A DNA stretch of 64,000 nt from Hyphomicrobiaceae bacterium (GCA_022844275.1 JALHMB010000001.1:496001-560000), one strand, 5' to 3'; positions 18,562 to 27,457 are shown, counted from the stretch's first letter. A program made the numbers and translations. The notes: generated by a model from the sequence alone, not told the origin.

Positions 18562-19722
18562 ATGGACGATCGCTATTTACGCACCGGGGTTTTTCTCGCC
18601 CCCTTCCATGCCCTCGGCGAAAATCCGACACTGGCGCTCGATCGTGACATGGAGCTCGTCGTCCATCTCGACCGGCTGAACTATCACGAAGCCTGGATCG
18701 GCGAGCACCATTCGGGCGGATTCGAGATCATCGCCTGTCCGGAGATGTTCATTGCGGCGGCCGCGCGCGAGACCCGTCACATCCGCCTTGGCACGGGCGT
18801 CGTCTCGCTCCCCTATCACCACCCGTTCACGCTCGCGAGCCGCATCATGCAGCTTGACCACATGACGCGCGGGCGCGCCATGTTCGGCGTCGGCCCCGGT
18901 TCGCTCATCTACGACGCCGAGAAGATCGGCCTCAAGGCTGCCGACCAGCGCCGCCGCATGGACGAAGCGCTCGACTGCCTCATGCAGCTCATGCGCGGCG
19001 AGATGGTGACGAAGAAGACGGACTGGTTCACGCTCCAGGAAGCCAAGCTCCAGCTTGTTCCGTACTCGCGTCCACACATCGAAATGGCCGTCGCGTCCTC
19101 GCGCTCGCCGGTCGGCGCCGTCGCATCCGGCAAGCACGGCATCGGCATGCTCTCGATCGGCGGCACCTCCGATGAAGCCCTTGCCGCGCACGCTAAGAAC
19201 TGGGCCATTCACGAGGATGCCGCGCGCGAGGCCGGTGCCACCACGGACCGCTCGCGCTGGCGTATCGTCACCTTCGCGCACGTCGCCGAGACCCGCGAGA
19301 AGGCGCGCGCCGACATGGCCTTCGGCCTCGCCGACTTCAATCGCTACTTCAACGAGGTCGCGACCTTCCCGATTGTCCCGCCGGGCATCGAGGATCCGCT
19401 CAACTACCTGACCGAAAGCGGGCTCGCCTGCATCGGCACACCCGACGACTGCATCCGCCACTTCGAGCGCCTGTGGAAGGGCTCCAACGGCGGCTTCGGT
19501 GCCGTTCTGCTGCTCGCCCACAACTGGGCTGACTGGGATGCGACCAAGCGCAGCTACGAGCTCATGGCGCGCCACGTTCACCCGCATTTCCAGCGCGGCG
19601 CCAACAGCCTTCGCCAGTGGAGCTACGACGACGCCAAGACCAAGCGTGCCGGCGCCGGCATGGAAAACCAGGCCGCCATTCAGGCCGAGATCGACAAATA
19701 CAAAGCACGGAAAGGCGGCTGA
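18562..19722 (+). CDS. LLM-class flavin-dependent monooxygenase (limonene monooxygenase-like)
   Basis: A luciferase-like monooxygenase of 386 aa. The N terminus (DDRYLRTGVFLAPFHALGEN), NYHEAWIGEHHSGGFEII, RHIRLGTGVVSLPYHHPF and GRAMFGVGPGSLIYDAEKIG resemble the FMN-dependent limonene 1,2-monooxygenase and alkane-type group. I choose ATG 18562, preceded by AGGGG; ATG 18544 lies in frame but has no ribosome binding site. It begins a run of same-strand genes up to 23753, suggesting a catabolic unit in which this enzyme makes the first oxidation. A flavin reductase partner is not visible. Confidence 0.88.
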   Translation: MDDRYLRTGVFLAPFHALGENPTLALDRDMELVVHLDRLNYHEAWIGEHHSGGFEIIACPEMFIAAAARETRHIRLGTGVVSLPYHHPFTLASRIMQLDHMTRGRAMFGVGPGSLIYDAEKIGLKAADQRRRMDEALDCLMQLMRGEMVTKKTDWFTLQEAKLQLVPYSRPHIEMAVASSRSPVGAVASGKHGIGMLSIGGTSDEALAAHAKNWAIHEDAAREAGATTDRSRWRIVTFAHVAETREKARADMAFGLADFNRYFNEVATFPIVPPGIEDPLNYLTESGLACIGTPDDCIRHFERLWKGSNGGFGAVLLLAHNWADWDATKRSYELMARHVHPHFQRGANSLRQWSYDDAKTKRAGAGMENQAAIQAEIDKYKARKGG

Positions 19723-19761
19723 CCGCCTCGACCGAATGATGGACGTGAGCCGGGAAATTCC

Positions 19762-20865
19762 ATGACTGCTGATGTTGAAACCGTTGTCGTCGGCGCTGGC
19801 GTCGTCGGGCTCGCCATCGCGCGAGCGCTGGCCATGGCAGGCCGCGAGGTCATGGTGCTCGAGCAGCACGATATCATCGGCTCGGAAACGAGCTCGCGGA
19901 ACAGCGAGGTCATCCACGCCGGCATCTACTATCCCCCTGGCTCGCTGCGGGCGAAGCTCTGTGTCGAAGGCAAAGCGCAGCTCTATAGGTTCTGCGCCGA
20001 GAACGGCGTCGCGCATCAGCAGATTACCAAGCTGCTCGTCGCGACCAACGAAACGCAGGTACCGAAGCTCAAGGCGATTCAGGAAACGGCGATCCGCAAT
20101 GGCGTGACTGACCTGCAGCCGCTCATGGGCAACGAAGCGCGCGCGATCGAACCCGAGGTCTCGTGTGTCGCGGCTCTGCTCTCGCCTTCGACGGGCACGA
20201 TCGACACGCACGCTTTCATGCTCGCGCTCGAAGGCCACATCGAGGCCCATGACGGCAACGTGGTGCTGAACACGCCCGTCGAACGGGTCGGCCGCCGCGT
20301 CGATGGCCTTTTCGAGGTCGTGACCGCAGGCGAGGCACCGGCCACCATCACCGCCAAAGAGCTGATCCTCTCGCCCGGTTTGCACGCGACGAAGCTCGCG
20401 CGCACGCTGAGCTTTCCCTCGGGCTATGTCCCCCCGGAGACCTACTACGCCGTCGGCCAGTACTACGCCTACACGGGCCGCTCGCCGTTCGCTCGCCACA
20501 TCTATCCCATGCCCGACGGCGCCTGGCTCGGCTTGCACGTGACCGTCGACCTCGGCGGGCGCTGCAAATTCGGCCCCGACATCGAGTGGATCCCCGAGAT
20601 CGACTACACTTTCAAACCGGAGAAGCTCGAGAAGTTCTTAGGCTTCATCCGCACGTACTATCCGGGTCTCGATCCTGATCGGCTGCACCCCGATTACACC
20701 GGCATCCGCCCGAAGCTCTACCGCGAGGGCGAGCCCGTGCCCGATTTTGTATTCCATGGACCCAAGCAGCACGGCGTCGATGGCCTCGTCATGCTCTTCG
20801 GCATCGAGAGCCCTGGTCTGACCTCCTCCCTCGCCATCGGCGACCTCGTGGTTGGGATGCTGTAG
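19762..20865 (+). CDS. FAD-dependent oxidoreductase, L-2-hydroxyglutarate oxidase (LhgO)-like
   Basis: A 367-aa DAO-superfamily flavoprotein. The Rossmann motif VVVGAGVVGLAIARALAMAG at residues 8-27 binds FAD. SSRNSEVIHAGIYYPPGSLR near residue 45 and the C-terminal GIRPKLYREGEPVPDF and LFGIESPGLTSSLAIG are typical of the L-2-hydroxyglutarate oxidase/dehydrogenase group, including the conserved His. It oxidises 2-hydroxy acids and passes electrons to oxygen or quinone in relatives. It lies 39 bp after the LLM gene. Another 2-hydroxy-acid substrate generated in this cluster is possible. Confidence 0.88.
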   Translation: MTADVETVVVGAGVVGLAIARALAMAGREVMVLEQHDIIGSETSSRNSEVIHAGIYYPPGSLRAKLCVEGKAQLYRFCAENGVAHQQITKLLVATNETQVPKLKAIQETAIRNGVTDLQPLMGNEARAIEPEVSCVAALLSPSTGTIDTHAFMLALEGHIEAHDGNVVLNTPVERVGRRVDGLFEVVTAGEAPATITAKELILSPGLHATKLARTLSFPSGYVPPETYYAVGQYYAYTGRSPFARHIYPMPDGAWLGLHVTVDLGGRCKFGPDIEWIPEIDYTFKPEKLEKFLGFIRTYYPGLDPDRLHPDYTGIRPKLYREGEPVPDFVFHGPKQHGVDGLVMLFGIESPGLTSSLAIGDLVVGML

Positions 20866-20905
20866 TTGCGAGGCAGCGGCAAACGCTGAGGTCTCGAATG
20901 TGCTG

Positions 20906-20941
20906 CCCCTCACCCTTTCTCCGCAAAGGCGGGGAGAGGGG
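20906..20941. repeat. GC-rich hairpin repeat between the oxidase and hupE
   Basis: CCCCTC (20906-20911) pairs with GAGGGG (20936-20941) and TCTCCGC (20918-20924) with GCGGGGA (20929-20935), leaving a 6-nt bulge on one side and a 4-nt loop. It could end transcription of the two upstream genes or be one copy of a short intergenic palindrome; similar CCCTCACCC...GGGGAGAGGG sequences are common in rhizobial genomes. No T-tract follows it. Confidence 0.5.
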
Positions 20942-21041
20942 ATGATCGCCCCCGCCCGCGTAGCGGCACTTGATCAGCAACCGCCCACGCGGGCATGATA
21001 CGCCTCACAACACGCCAGCTACTGAACCTTCGGGGAATGAC

Positions 21042-21671
21042 ATGCAGCAGACCAAAATCAAGCGGCTCGGCCTTGCCGCAGCTTTCCTCATGGCTGGCAT
21101 CGGCTCGGCGGCGGCGCACCACCCCATGGGCGGTGTGACACCCACGACTTTCATGGAGGGCTTTCTCTCCGGCATCGGACATCCTGTGATCGGCATCGAC
21201 CATCTGGCCTTCATCATCGCCATCGGTATCGCCGCAGCGTTCGTGAGCGGCGGCATCGGCATCATCGCCGGCTTCATAGCCGCTTCGTCGCTCGGCGTGC
21301 TCGCGCATGTCATCGAGCTGAACGTGCCCCTCGTCGAGATGCTCGTCGCAGTGAGCGTGATCGTCGCCGGTGCGGCGCTGGCCATTGGGCTAACCTCAGC
21401 GCGTGCCGGCTGGGTGCTGCTTGCCGTCATTGCCGGCCTCTTTCACGGCTATGCTTTCGGCGAGGCGGTCGTTGGCGCTGAGCGTACGGTGATTGGCGCC
21501 TATCTGATCGGCCTCGCGGTCATCATGGCGGCGATCGCCACGGTTGCCATGCTCGTGTCGCGCAAATTTCTCGTCGCGGCTGAGGCGAACCCGATTGGTC
21601 TGCGCGCGGCCGGTGGTGCGCTCGCCGCTCTCGGCGTCTTCCTCCTCGTCATGGGTCTTGTGGAGGCCTAG
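21042..21671 (+). CDS. HupE/UreJ family membrane protein (putative Ni/Co permease)
   Basis: A 209-aa membrane protein. A signal-like hydrophobic start ends near AAAHHPMGG, whose His pair could become the metal-binding N terminus. The family signature is HPVIGIDHLAFIIAIG (about residues 44-59, the His/Asp metal motif), followed by about six membrane helices and FHGYAFGEAVVGAE, which contains the second family histidine. HupE/UreJ proteins import nickel or cobalt. The ATG at 21042 has CGGGGAATGAC upstream and a Lys/Arg-rich start; the frame back to 20970 is not needed. No hydrogenase, urease or B12 gene is nearby, so metal identity is unknown. Confidence 0.85.
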   Translation: MQQTKIKRLGLAAAFLMAGIGSAAAHHPMGGVTPTTFMEGFLSGIGHPVIGIDHLAFIIAIGIAAAFVSGGIGIIAGFIAASSLGVLAHVIELNVPLVEMLVAVSVIVAGAALAIGLTSARAGWVLLAVIAGLFHGYAFGEAVVGAERTVIGAYLIGLAVIMAAIATVAMLVSRKFLVAAEANPIGLRAAGGALAALGVFLLVMGLVEA

Positions 21672-21676
21672 TCGGA

Positions 21677-22084
21677 ATGACAACGCTGACAACACTCGAT
21701 GCCACAGCCGGGCGCGTGATCGCGCTCTTCGAGCGCCTCCCCGCGCTGGTCGGCGGCAACGCCGATCTGCTGCGGCGCGGCCGCTTCCTGACGACCGACT
21801 TCGCCATCGTAGTCGGCGCGACGCCGCTGCTCGTGCGCGTCGATGGCGGGCGCGTGACGTCGATCACGCGCGGCCCGTTCCTGCTGAGGCCATGGGCATT
21901 CTCAATCACGGCCGAGCCGGAGACATGGCTCAAGCTCTTGAAGCGCGTGCCCGATCCTGGAACGCATGACCTCATGGCACTCTCGAAGGTCGGCCTCGCG
22001 CGCATCGAAGGCAACCTGCAGCCCTTCATGGCGAACCTGCAGGTCATCAAGGACATCGTCACTGCGCCGCGCGCGCTGACGTGA
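21677..22084 (+). CDS. Unrecognised 135-aa protein, SCP2-like in appearance
   Basis: I do not recognise this with confidence. It begins TTLTTLDATAGRVIALFERLP, and the central part (VVGATPLLVRVDGGRVTSI, FSITAEPETWLKLL) with the final helical MANLQVIKDIV resembles the beta-sheet plus helix arrangement of SCP2-like lipid-binding domains, used as carriers of hydrophobic substrates. Spacing is 5 bp from hupE and 13 bp to the alpha/beta hydrolase, so it belongs to this operon. A lipid or small hydrophobic substrate role is inference only. Confidence 0.6.
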   Translation: MTTLTTLDATAGRVIALFERLPALVGGNADLLRRGRFLTTDFAIVVGATPLLVRVDGGRVTSITRGPFLLRPWAFSITAEPETWLKLLKRVPDPGTHDLMALSKVGLARIEGNLQPFMANLQVIKDIVTAPRALT

Positions 22085-22097
22085 GGAAACGCGCCCC

Positions 22098-22949
22098 ATG
22101 AAAGCTACCTTCGAGCCGATCGTCGGCCGCTACGCTCATCTGACGCTCTCGGGCCGTCCGCACCGCCTTTACATCGAGGAAGCCGGCAGTGGCATTCCGC
22201 TCGTCTGTCTGCACACGGCCGGCGCGGACGGTCGGCAGTTCCGCCACGTGCTGAACGACCCGGCGATTACGCGCGACTATCGCGTCATCGTGTTCGATAT
22301 GCCGTGGCATGGGAAATCGCTGCCGCCCGTCGGCTTCGAGACCGAGGAATACAATCTCACGACCGCCAACTACACGCAGATGGTGCTCGACGTCTGTGAT
22401 GCGCTGGAACTCCAACGCCCCGTCGTGATGGGCTGTTCGATCGGCGGACGTCTCGTGCTCAATCTCGCGGCCGAGCACCCGGAGCGCTTCCGCGCGCTCA
22501 TCGGCCTCGAGTCCGCCGCTCATCAGCAGCCCTGGTACGACACCGAATGGCTCAATCGGCCAGACGTGCACGGCGGCGAAGTCTGTGCCGCGCTCGTCTC
22601 CGGCATGATGGCGCCGCAGAGCCCCGCCGAGAGCCGCCACGAGACGCTCTGGATGTACAAGTGCGGCGGCCCCGGCATCTTCAAGGGTGATCTCTATTTC
22701 TATCGCGTCGATGGCGACCTGCGCGAGAAGATCGCTCGCATCGATACGAAGCGCTGCCCCCTCTACATGCTGACCGGCGAGTACGATTTTTCCTGCACGC
22801 CGGACGATACAAAGCGGACGGCCGCGCAAATCAAGGGCGCCGAGGTCACGATCATGAAGGAGCTCGGCCACTTCCCCATGAGCGAGAACCCGGCGCAGTT
22901 CCGCCGCTACATCATGCCGGTGCTCGAGAAGATCAAGGCGGGGAAATAG
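22098..22949 (+). CDS. Alpha/beta hydrolase
   Basis: A 283-aa alpha/beta hydrolase. The oxyanion region is HTAGADGRQFRHVL near residue 38, the nucleophile elbow GCSIGG with Ser114, the acid probably in YDFSCTPDDT and the catalytic His in ELGHFPMSENP near residue 258. Substrates in the family are esters, lactones, C-C bonds or epoxides. GAGGAAACGCGCCCC precedes the ATG, with a 13-bp gap from the preceding gene. It sits between a putative carrier protein and a cyclase, which fits a ring-cleavage or lactone pathway, but this is inference. Confidence 0.88.
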   Translation: MKATFEPIVGRYAHLTLSGRPHRLYIEEAGSGIPLVCLHTAGADGRQFRHVLNDPAITRDYRVIVFDMPWHGKSLPPVGFETEEYNLTTANYTQMVLDVCDALELQRPVVMGCSIGGRLVLNLAAEHPERFRALIGLESAAHQQPWYDTEWLNRPDVHGGEVCAALVSGMMAPQSPAESRHETLWMYKCGGPGIFKGDLYFYRVDGDLREKIARIDTKRCPLYMLTGEYDFSCTPDDTKRTAAQIKGAEVTIMKELGHFPMSENPAQFRRYIMPVLEKIKAGK

Positions 22950-22970
22950 CCTCACGCATCGGAGGCCACC

Positions 22971-23753
22971 ATGGCGCGTCGCATCGTCGATCTCTCTGTC
23001 GCGCTCGAAGCGGATATCGCCTCCGATCCGCCCGGCAACGAGCCGAAGATCACTTACGTCGCGCACACGGATCCGGCGGCGCTCTCACGCATGCTCCCGC
23101 ATTTTCCGGGGCTCACGGCGGAGGAGCTGCCGGGCGGCGAGGCCTGGGCCGTCGAGCAGCTCACGGTCTCGACGCACAACGGCACGCATCTCGACGCGCC
23201 CTATCACTTTCATTCGACCATGGACGGCGGCAAGCGCGCCTGGACGATCGACGAAGTGCCGCTCGAGTGGTGCATGAGCCGCGGCGTGAAGCTCGACTTC
23301 CGACATTTTCCCGATGGCTACGTGGCGACGCCGGCTGATGTCGAGGCAGAGCTCGTGCGTACGGGCGTCACGCTCCAGCCGTTCGATATCGTGCTCGTCA
23401 ATACAGCCGCCGGCGCGCGCTACGGCGAGACCGACTACGTCTCACGTGGCTGTGGCATGGGCCGTGCCGCCACGCTCTGGCTGACCGAGCGCGGTGTGAA
23501 GATTACCGGCACGGATGCCTGGAGCTGGGACGCCCCTTTTGTTCATACTGCGAAAAAGTACGCCGCGACGCGCGATGCCGCGCTGATCTGGGAAGGCCAT
23601 CGCGCCGGCATGGAGCGCGCCTACTGCCACATCGAGAAGCTCGCGAATCTCGAGCAGCTCCCCGCGACCGGCTACACGGTGTGCTGCTTCCCCTTCAAGA
23701 TCAAACGCGCCTCGGCCGGCTTCACGCGCGTTGTGGCAATCTTCGAGGAGTGA
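22971..23753 (+). CDS. Cyclase family protein (kynurenine formamidase-like metal hydrolase)
   Basis: A 260-aa metal-dependent hydrolase of the cyclase/KynB fold. The family motif HNGTHLDAPYHFH (metal-binding His, Asp and His) occurs near residue 66, and a second metal His region (GTDAWSWDAPF, WEGHRAGMERAYCHIEKL) lies downstream. Relatives hydrolyse N-formylkynurenine, isatin or cyclic amides and lactones. GGAGGCCACC precedes the ATG, and the gene ends the same-strand run that began at 18562. A Trp-pathway function is unlikely here since kynA/kynU are not adjacent. Confidence 0.88.
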   Translation: MARRIVDLSVALEADIASDPPGNEPKITYVAHTDPAALSRMLPHFPGLTAEELPGGEAWAVEQLTVSTHNGTHLDAPYHFHSTMDGGKRAWTIDEVPLEWCMSRGVKLDFRHFPDGYVATPADVEAELVRTGVTLQPFDIVLVNTAAGARYGETDYVSRGCGMGRAATLWLTERGVKITGTDAWSWDAPFVHTAKKYAATRDAALIWEGHRAGMERAYCHIEKLANLEQLPATGYTVCCFPFKIKRASAGFTRVVAIFEE

Positions 23754-23954
23754 GCAGGCGCACAAATATGTGGCGCTTGCGCATCACACTTCCGAAAACC
23801 TCCAGACATCGGTACGTCTCACCTCTGGATTTTGCTTTAGCGCAAGGTGCGGCCGCAATCGGCGCCTGAGAGTTGGCTATACTGCGCGGCGATTCGAGAT
23901 GGGGACGTCTCGCGTCGAAGGGCAGATAGTTCACTTCGCAGGGAGCAGGGTGAC

Positions 23955-24452
23955 ATGAACAGGATTACGACGGGCGTTGCGGCGGGGCTTATCGGTATCG
24001 GTATTGCGGCTGGCTTCGCAACCGTCTCAACGACAACGGCAGACGCCCAGTCCGCGCGCTCGCTCATCGGCACGCTGACCTGCAAGGGCGGCCCGCATGT
24101 CGGCATGATCTTAGGCTCGCAGCAGACGCTGGAGTGCTTCTACCAGTCCGTCGGCGGCAAGCGGCCGCGCGGCTACACCGCGACGATCACCAAGGTTGGC
24201 GTGGATATCGGCTTCAAGAACGAGACCACCCTCATCTGGCAGGTGATCGGCTCGACCGACGTCAATAGAGGTCCGCTGCTCGTCGGTGACTACGGCGGCG
24301 TCTCGGCAGAAGCCTCCGTCGCGCTTGGCGTCGGCGCGAACGCGCTTGTGGGCGGCAGCAACAAGTCGGTCGTGCTTCAGCCGGTCAGCGTGCAAGGCCA
24401 GACCGGCCTTAACGTAGCCCTCGCGGTCACAAGCATGGTTATCAGCCGATAA
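23955..24452 (+). CDS. DUF992 family secreted protein
   Basis: A 165-aa protein with a signal peptide: NRITTGVAAGLIGIGIAAGF then TVSTTTADAQSA, with probable cleavage after ADA. The mature part starts with RSLIGTLTCKGGPHVGMILG and contains ALGVGANALVGGSNKSVVLQ and VQGQTGLNVAL, matching the DUF992 family of small exported alphaproteobacterial proteins of unknown function. The ATG at 23955 is preceded by GGGAGCAGGG. It is monocistronic, with a TATACT hexamer at 23878-23883 as a possible -10, and is followed by a strong terminator. Confidence 0.87.
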   Translation: MNRITTGVAAGLIGIGIAAGFATVSTTTADAQSARSLIGTLTCKGGPHVGMILGSQQTLECFYQSVGGKRPRGYTATITKVGVDIGFKNETTLIWQVIGSTDVNRGPLLVGDYGGVSAEASVALGVGANALVGGSNKSVVLQPVSVQGQTGLNVALAVTSMVISR

Positions 24453-24477
24453 GGCGATCGGCCGTCATAAAAGCGCG

Positions 24478-24505
24478 AACGGCCGGCACCTCGGTGCCGG
24501 CCGTT
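24478..24505 (+). terminator. Rho-independent-type terminator after DUF992 gene
   Basis: AACGGCCGGCACC (24478-24490) and GGTGCCGGCCGTT (24493-24505) form a perfect 13-bp stem with a 2-nt gap, followed by TTTCGTT. It lies between convergent genes and probably serves the rightward DUF992 gene. Confidence 0.85.
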
Positions 24506-24524
24506 TTCGTTGGTGCCGTTGAGC

Positions 24525-26171
24525 TCAGGTCGCGTAGTTCGTGAAGGCCGTCGTCGTCGCGCGCGCATTGTGGTCCGTGATGACGCAGACGAGTGCCGGC
24601 TTGCCCGCCTTCACAGCCTTCATGGCACGCTCGAGCGCCGGGCGGATATCATCCGGCTTATCGACCCACTCGCCATGGCCGCCGAAGGCCTCGGCGAATT
24701 TGTCGAGGCGCGGATAGCCGAGGTCGCGGCCGGGCTTCTCCTTGTTGGGATCGCCCGTCCAGCCGCCGTTCTGGCTGATGATGGTCAGGATCGGCAGGTT
24801 GTGACGGACCGCCGTGTCGAACTCCATGGCGTTCATGCCGAACGATCCGTCACCATGCAGCACGATCACCTGCTTGTCGGGCAGCGCAACCTTGGCACCG
24901 ATACCGAACGGCATACCGACACCCATGGTGCCGAAGGCGCCTGAGTTGACGCGGTGGCGCGCGGTGTACTGCGGGATGGCCTGGCGACCGAAGTTCAGGA
25001 TCTCCTGCCCGTCGACACAGAGCACGCAGTCGCGGTCCATGAAGTCGCGCACTTCCTTGCACAGGCGCAGCGGATGGATGGGTGACGCGGGATTCGAAAG
25101 CGCCTGCTCGGCTTCAGCCGTCTTCTGGACATTGCGGGAGCGGAGGCGCTCGCGCCATGTCTCGTAGGTCGCCGGCGTGACCTTGCCGGCAACGGCCGCT
25201 GTGAGCTGCTGGAAGGCCACCTTCGCATCCGCGATCACGCCGACCGCGAGATTGCGCGGCGAGGACGCGATCTCGATCGGATCGATGTCGACGCGCACGA
25301 TCTTCGCATTGGCATTCCAACGCGGCGGCGCGGCATGGCCGATGATGTAGTTCATGCGCGTGCCGACGACGAGGATGAGGTCGGCATCGCGGAAAGCAGC
25401 GGCGCGCGAGGTGAGATAGCAGTACTTGTGATCCTCGGGGATCACACCGCGGCCCTGTGGCGTCGTGTAGAAGGGCACACCTGCCGCCTCTACGAAGGCC
25501 AGCATCTCGCGCTCGGCCTCGGACCACTGTACACCCGATCCGGTGATGAGAACGGGCTGCTTCGCCTTGGAAAGCAACTCGACAATGGCCGAGAGATCAT
25601 TGGCGTTCGCGGCGGGACGCGGCCGCTTAGCGTGGTCGTAGGGATCGGGATACTCGATCTTGGACTCGTCCACCTCCGCATAGAGGATGTCACCGGGACA
25701 ATCGAGATAGACCGGACCCGGTTTGCCGCTCATGGCGTGCTTCACCGCGAGATTTATCAGCTCGGGGATGCGCTTCGTGTGGTGCATACGGTCGGACCAC
25801 TTCGTACAGGGCTTGAACATCGAGAGCTGGTCGATGTCCTGGAAAGCACCGTGATGCCACGTCACGACCGGCGCCGCGCCACCGAGCGCGATGACCGGCG
25901 TGCAGTCGGCCCAGGCGTGCGCAATGCCTGTCACGAGATTGGTCACGGCCGGACCCGAGGCCGCCATGCAGAACGCAGGCTTGTTGAGAAGGCGCGCGTA
26001 GGCGAAGCCGGCCATTGCCGCCGCCTGCTCGTGGCGCACGTCCACGCCGCGCAGGCCGAGCTTCATGGCGGCCTTCTCCACGGCCATCATGGGCGCGCCC
26101 ATGATGTAGAAGAAGTCGCTCACGCCTTCGTTCTTCATTGCCTTGGCAATGATGTCGGAACCAATAGCCAT
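24525..26171 (-). CDS. ThDP-dependent enzyme, oxalyl-CoA decarboxylase/2-hydroxyacyl-CoA lyase-like
   Basis: A 548-aa three-domain ThDP enzyme of the acetolactate synthase superfamily. The N-terminal Pyr domain has the activating glutamate in VDVRHEQAAAMAGFAYARL (near E48) and the ASGPAVTNLVTGIAHAW segment. The central domain includes QPVLITGSGVQWS. The C-terminal PP domain has HGDGSFGMNAMEFDTAVRHN and SQNGGW, the ThDP/Mg motif. No FAD-binding acetohydroxyacid synthase signature or small subunit is near. It lies 47 bp downstream of a CaiB-family CoA-transferase, the frc/oxc-like arrangement, so a CoA ester substrate is likely. AGAGGAACACCCG precedes the ATG. Confidence 0.82.
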   Translation of the reverse strand: MAIGSDIIAKAMKNEGVSDFFYIMGAPMMAVEKAAMKLGLRGVDVRHEQAAAMAGFAYARLLNKPAFCMAASGPAVTNLVTGIAHAWADCTPVIALGGAAPVVTWHHGAFQDIDQLSMFKPCTKWSDRMHHTKRIPELINLAVKHAMSGKPGPVYLDCPGDILYAEVDESKIEYPDPYDHAKRPRPAANANDLSAIVELLSKAKQPVLITGSGVQWSEAEREMLAFVEAAGVPFYTTPQGRGVIPEDHKYCYLTSRAAAFRDADLILVVGTRMNYIIGHAAPPRWNANAKIVRVDIDPIEIASSPRNLAVGVIADAKVAFQQLTAAVAGKVTPATYETWRERLRSRNVQKTAEAEQALSNPASPIHPLRLCKEVRDFMDRDCVLCVDGQEILNFGRQAIPQYTARHRVNSGAFGTMGVGMPFGIGAKVALPDKQVIVLHGDGSFGMNAMEFDTAVRHNLPILTIISQNGGWTGDPNKEKPGRDLGYPRLDKFAEAFGGHGEWVDKPDDIRPALERAMKAVKAGKPALVCVITDHNARATTTAFTNYAT

Positions 26172-26218
26172 CGGGTGTTCCTCTCTAATGTGTTCAGTTT
26201 CTGCGAGCAGGCGGAGAG

Positions 26219-27457
26219 CTAGATGACCTGCTCTTTCTTGAGTGCATCGAGATCGCCCTTCGACAGGCCGAGCCAGTCGCCGTACACATCGGCATTGTCC
26301 GCGCCGAGGATCGGCGAGGATTTCACCGGCACGTAGCTGTCCGAGAGCTTCACCGGCCAGCCGGGGATGACGACCTTGCCGCGCGCGGGATGATCCACTT
26401 CCACGAAGATCTCGCGCTCGCGCATGCTCGGCTCGTTCATGAGTTCATCGGTATCGAGCACCGCACCGCACGGCACACCCTGCTCACCGAGGATCTGCAT
26501 GGCCTCGTGCTTCGTGTAGTTCTGCGTCCAGCTCTGGATGTAGCCGTTGATCTCGTCGACGATCTTGACCCGAAGCTGCGGTGTCGCGAAACGCTCGTCT
26601 GACTTCAGATCCTCGCGACCGATCACCTTCAGCAGGCGCTCCCACTGAATGTTGTTGGCGCGGCTCGTGTAAATGTAGACGTAGTCGTTCGGCCCACCCG
26701 GCTTGCACTTGAACACATCGGACGGTGCGTTCGTACCGAGCACGACCTGATTGCCCATGCGAGGGCAGGGCTTCTTGTGCAGGAGCTGCGACGCATAGGC
26801 AATGCGGCAGTAGTTGACCATCGCATCCTGCATCGCGACCTCGACCTTCTGGCCGCGGCCGGTGGCCGTGCGCTGGTAGAGCGCCGCCAGCACACCGATG
26901 CACGCATGAAGGCCGGTGCCGGTATCACCGAGCGTGACGCCCGGCTTGATCGGCTTGCCGTCGCTGTCGCCTGTGATGCTCATGACGCCGCCCGCGGCCT
27001 GCGCGATCATGTCGAAGGCAAGGTGCTTCTCGTAGGGACTCCCTTTTCCGAAGCCCTTGACCGTCGCGTAGATGATGCGCGGATTGATGCGCGAGACTTC
27101 CTCATAGGAAAAGCCGAGCTTCTCGATAACGCCCGGCGCGAAGTTCTCAGCAAAGATGTCCGCCTTTGCGATCAGCTTGCGCAGCATGTCCTTGCCGCGC
27201 TGATCCTTGAGATTGAGTGTCACCGATCTCTTGTTGGCGTTGAGCAGCATGAAGTAGTAGCTGTCGACGCCCTTGATGTCGGTCGAGGCCCCGCGGCCCT
27301 GTTCGCCGCCGACCGGATTCTCGATCTTGATGACGTCGGCACCGAGCCACGCCAGCGTTTCAGTGATGGACGTGCCGGCCTCGAACTGCGTGAGATCGAC
27401 GACCTTGATGCCTGCAAGCGCACTGCGCCCGGCTTCTTCCCTGCTTGGGGACGACAT
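26219..27457 (-). CDS. CaiB/BaiF CoA-transferase paired with the ThDP enzyme
   Basis: A 412-aa family III CoA-transferase. Seen: LAGIKVVDLTQFEAGTSITE, LAWLGADVIKIENP, FAENFAPGVIEKLGFSYEEV, PRIIYATVKGFGKGSPYEKH and, just after it, the aspartate in LAFDMIAQAAGGVMS. The start is ATG 27457, preceded by GGGAGGAGCC; the frame continues upstream to 27730 but that part is Arg/Ser-rich and overlaps the end of the MATE gene. The pair with the gene at 24525 recalls formyl-CoA:oxalate CoA-transferase plus oxalyl-CoA decarboxylase, or 2-hydroxyacyl-CoA lyase pathways. Which acid is used is not shown by the sequence. Confidence 0.9.
   Translation of the reverse strand: MSSPSREEAGRSALAGIKVVDLTQFEAGTSITETLAWLGADVIKIENPVGGEQGRGASTDIKGVDSYYFMLLNANKRSVTLNLKDQRGKDMLRKLIAKADIFAENFAPGVIEKLGFSYEEVSRINPRIIYATVKGFGKGSPYEKHLAFDMIAQAAGGVMSITGDSDGKPIKPGVTLGDTGTGLHACIGVLAALYQRTATGRGQKVEVAMQDAMVNYCRIAYASQLLHKKPCPRMGNQVVLGTNAPSDVFKCKPGGPNDYVYIYTSRANNIQWERLLKVIGREDLKSDERFATPQLRVKIVDEINGYIQSWTQNYTKHEAMQILGEQGVPCGAVLDTDELMNEPSMREREIFVEVDHPARGKVVIPGWPVKLSDSYVPVKSSPILGADNADVYGDWLGLSKGDLDALKKEQVI

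Noticed and set aside
18577-20538. 653-codon leftward frame
   Set aside because: Antisense of the LLM monooxygenase and FAD oxidase, both of which have full family motifs.
20866-21041. Cobalamin riboswitch before hupE
   Set aside because: Such a switch is known before some hupE/cobalt genes, but no conserved B12-box-like sequence is visible and the gap is short.
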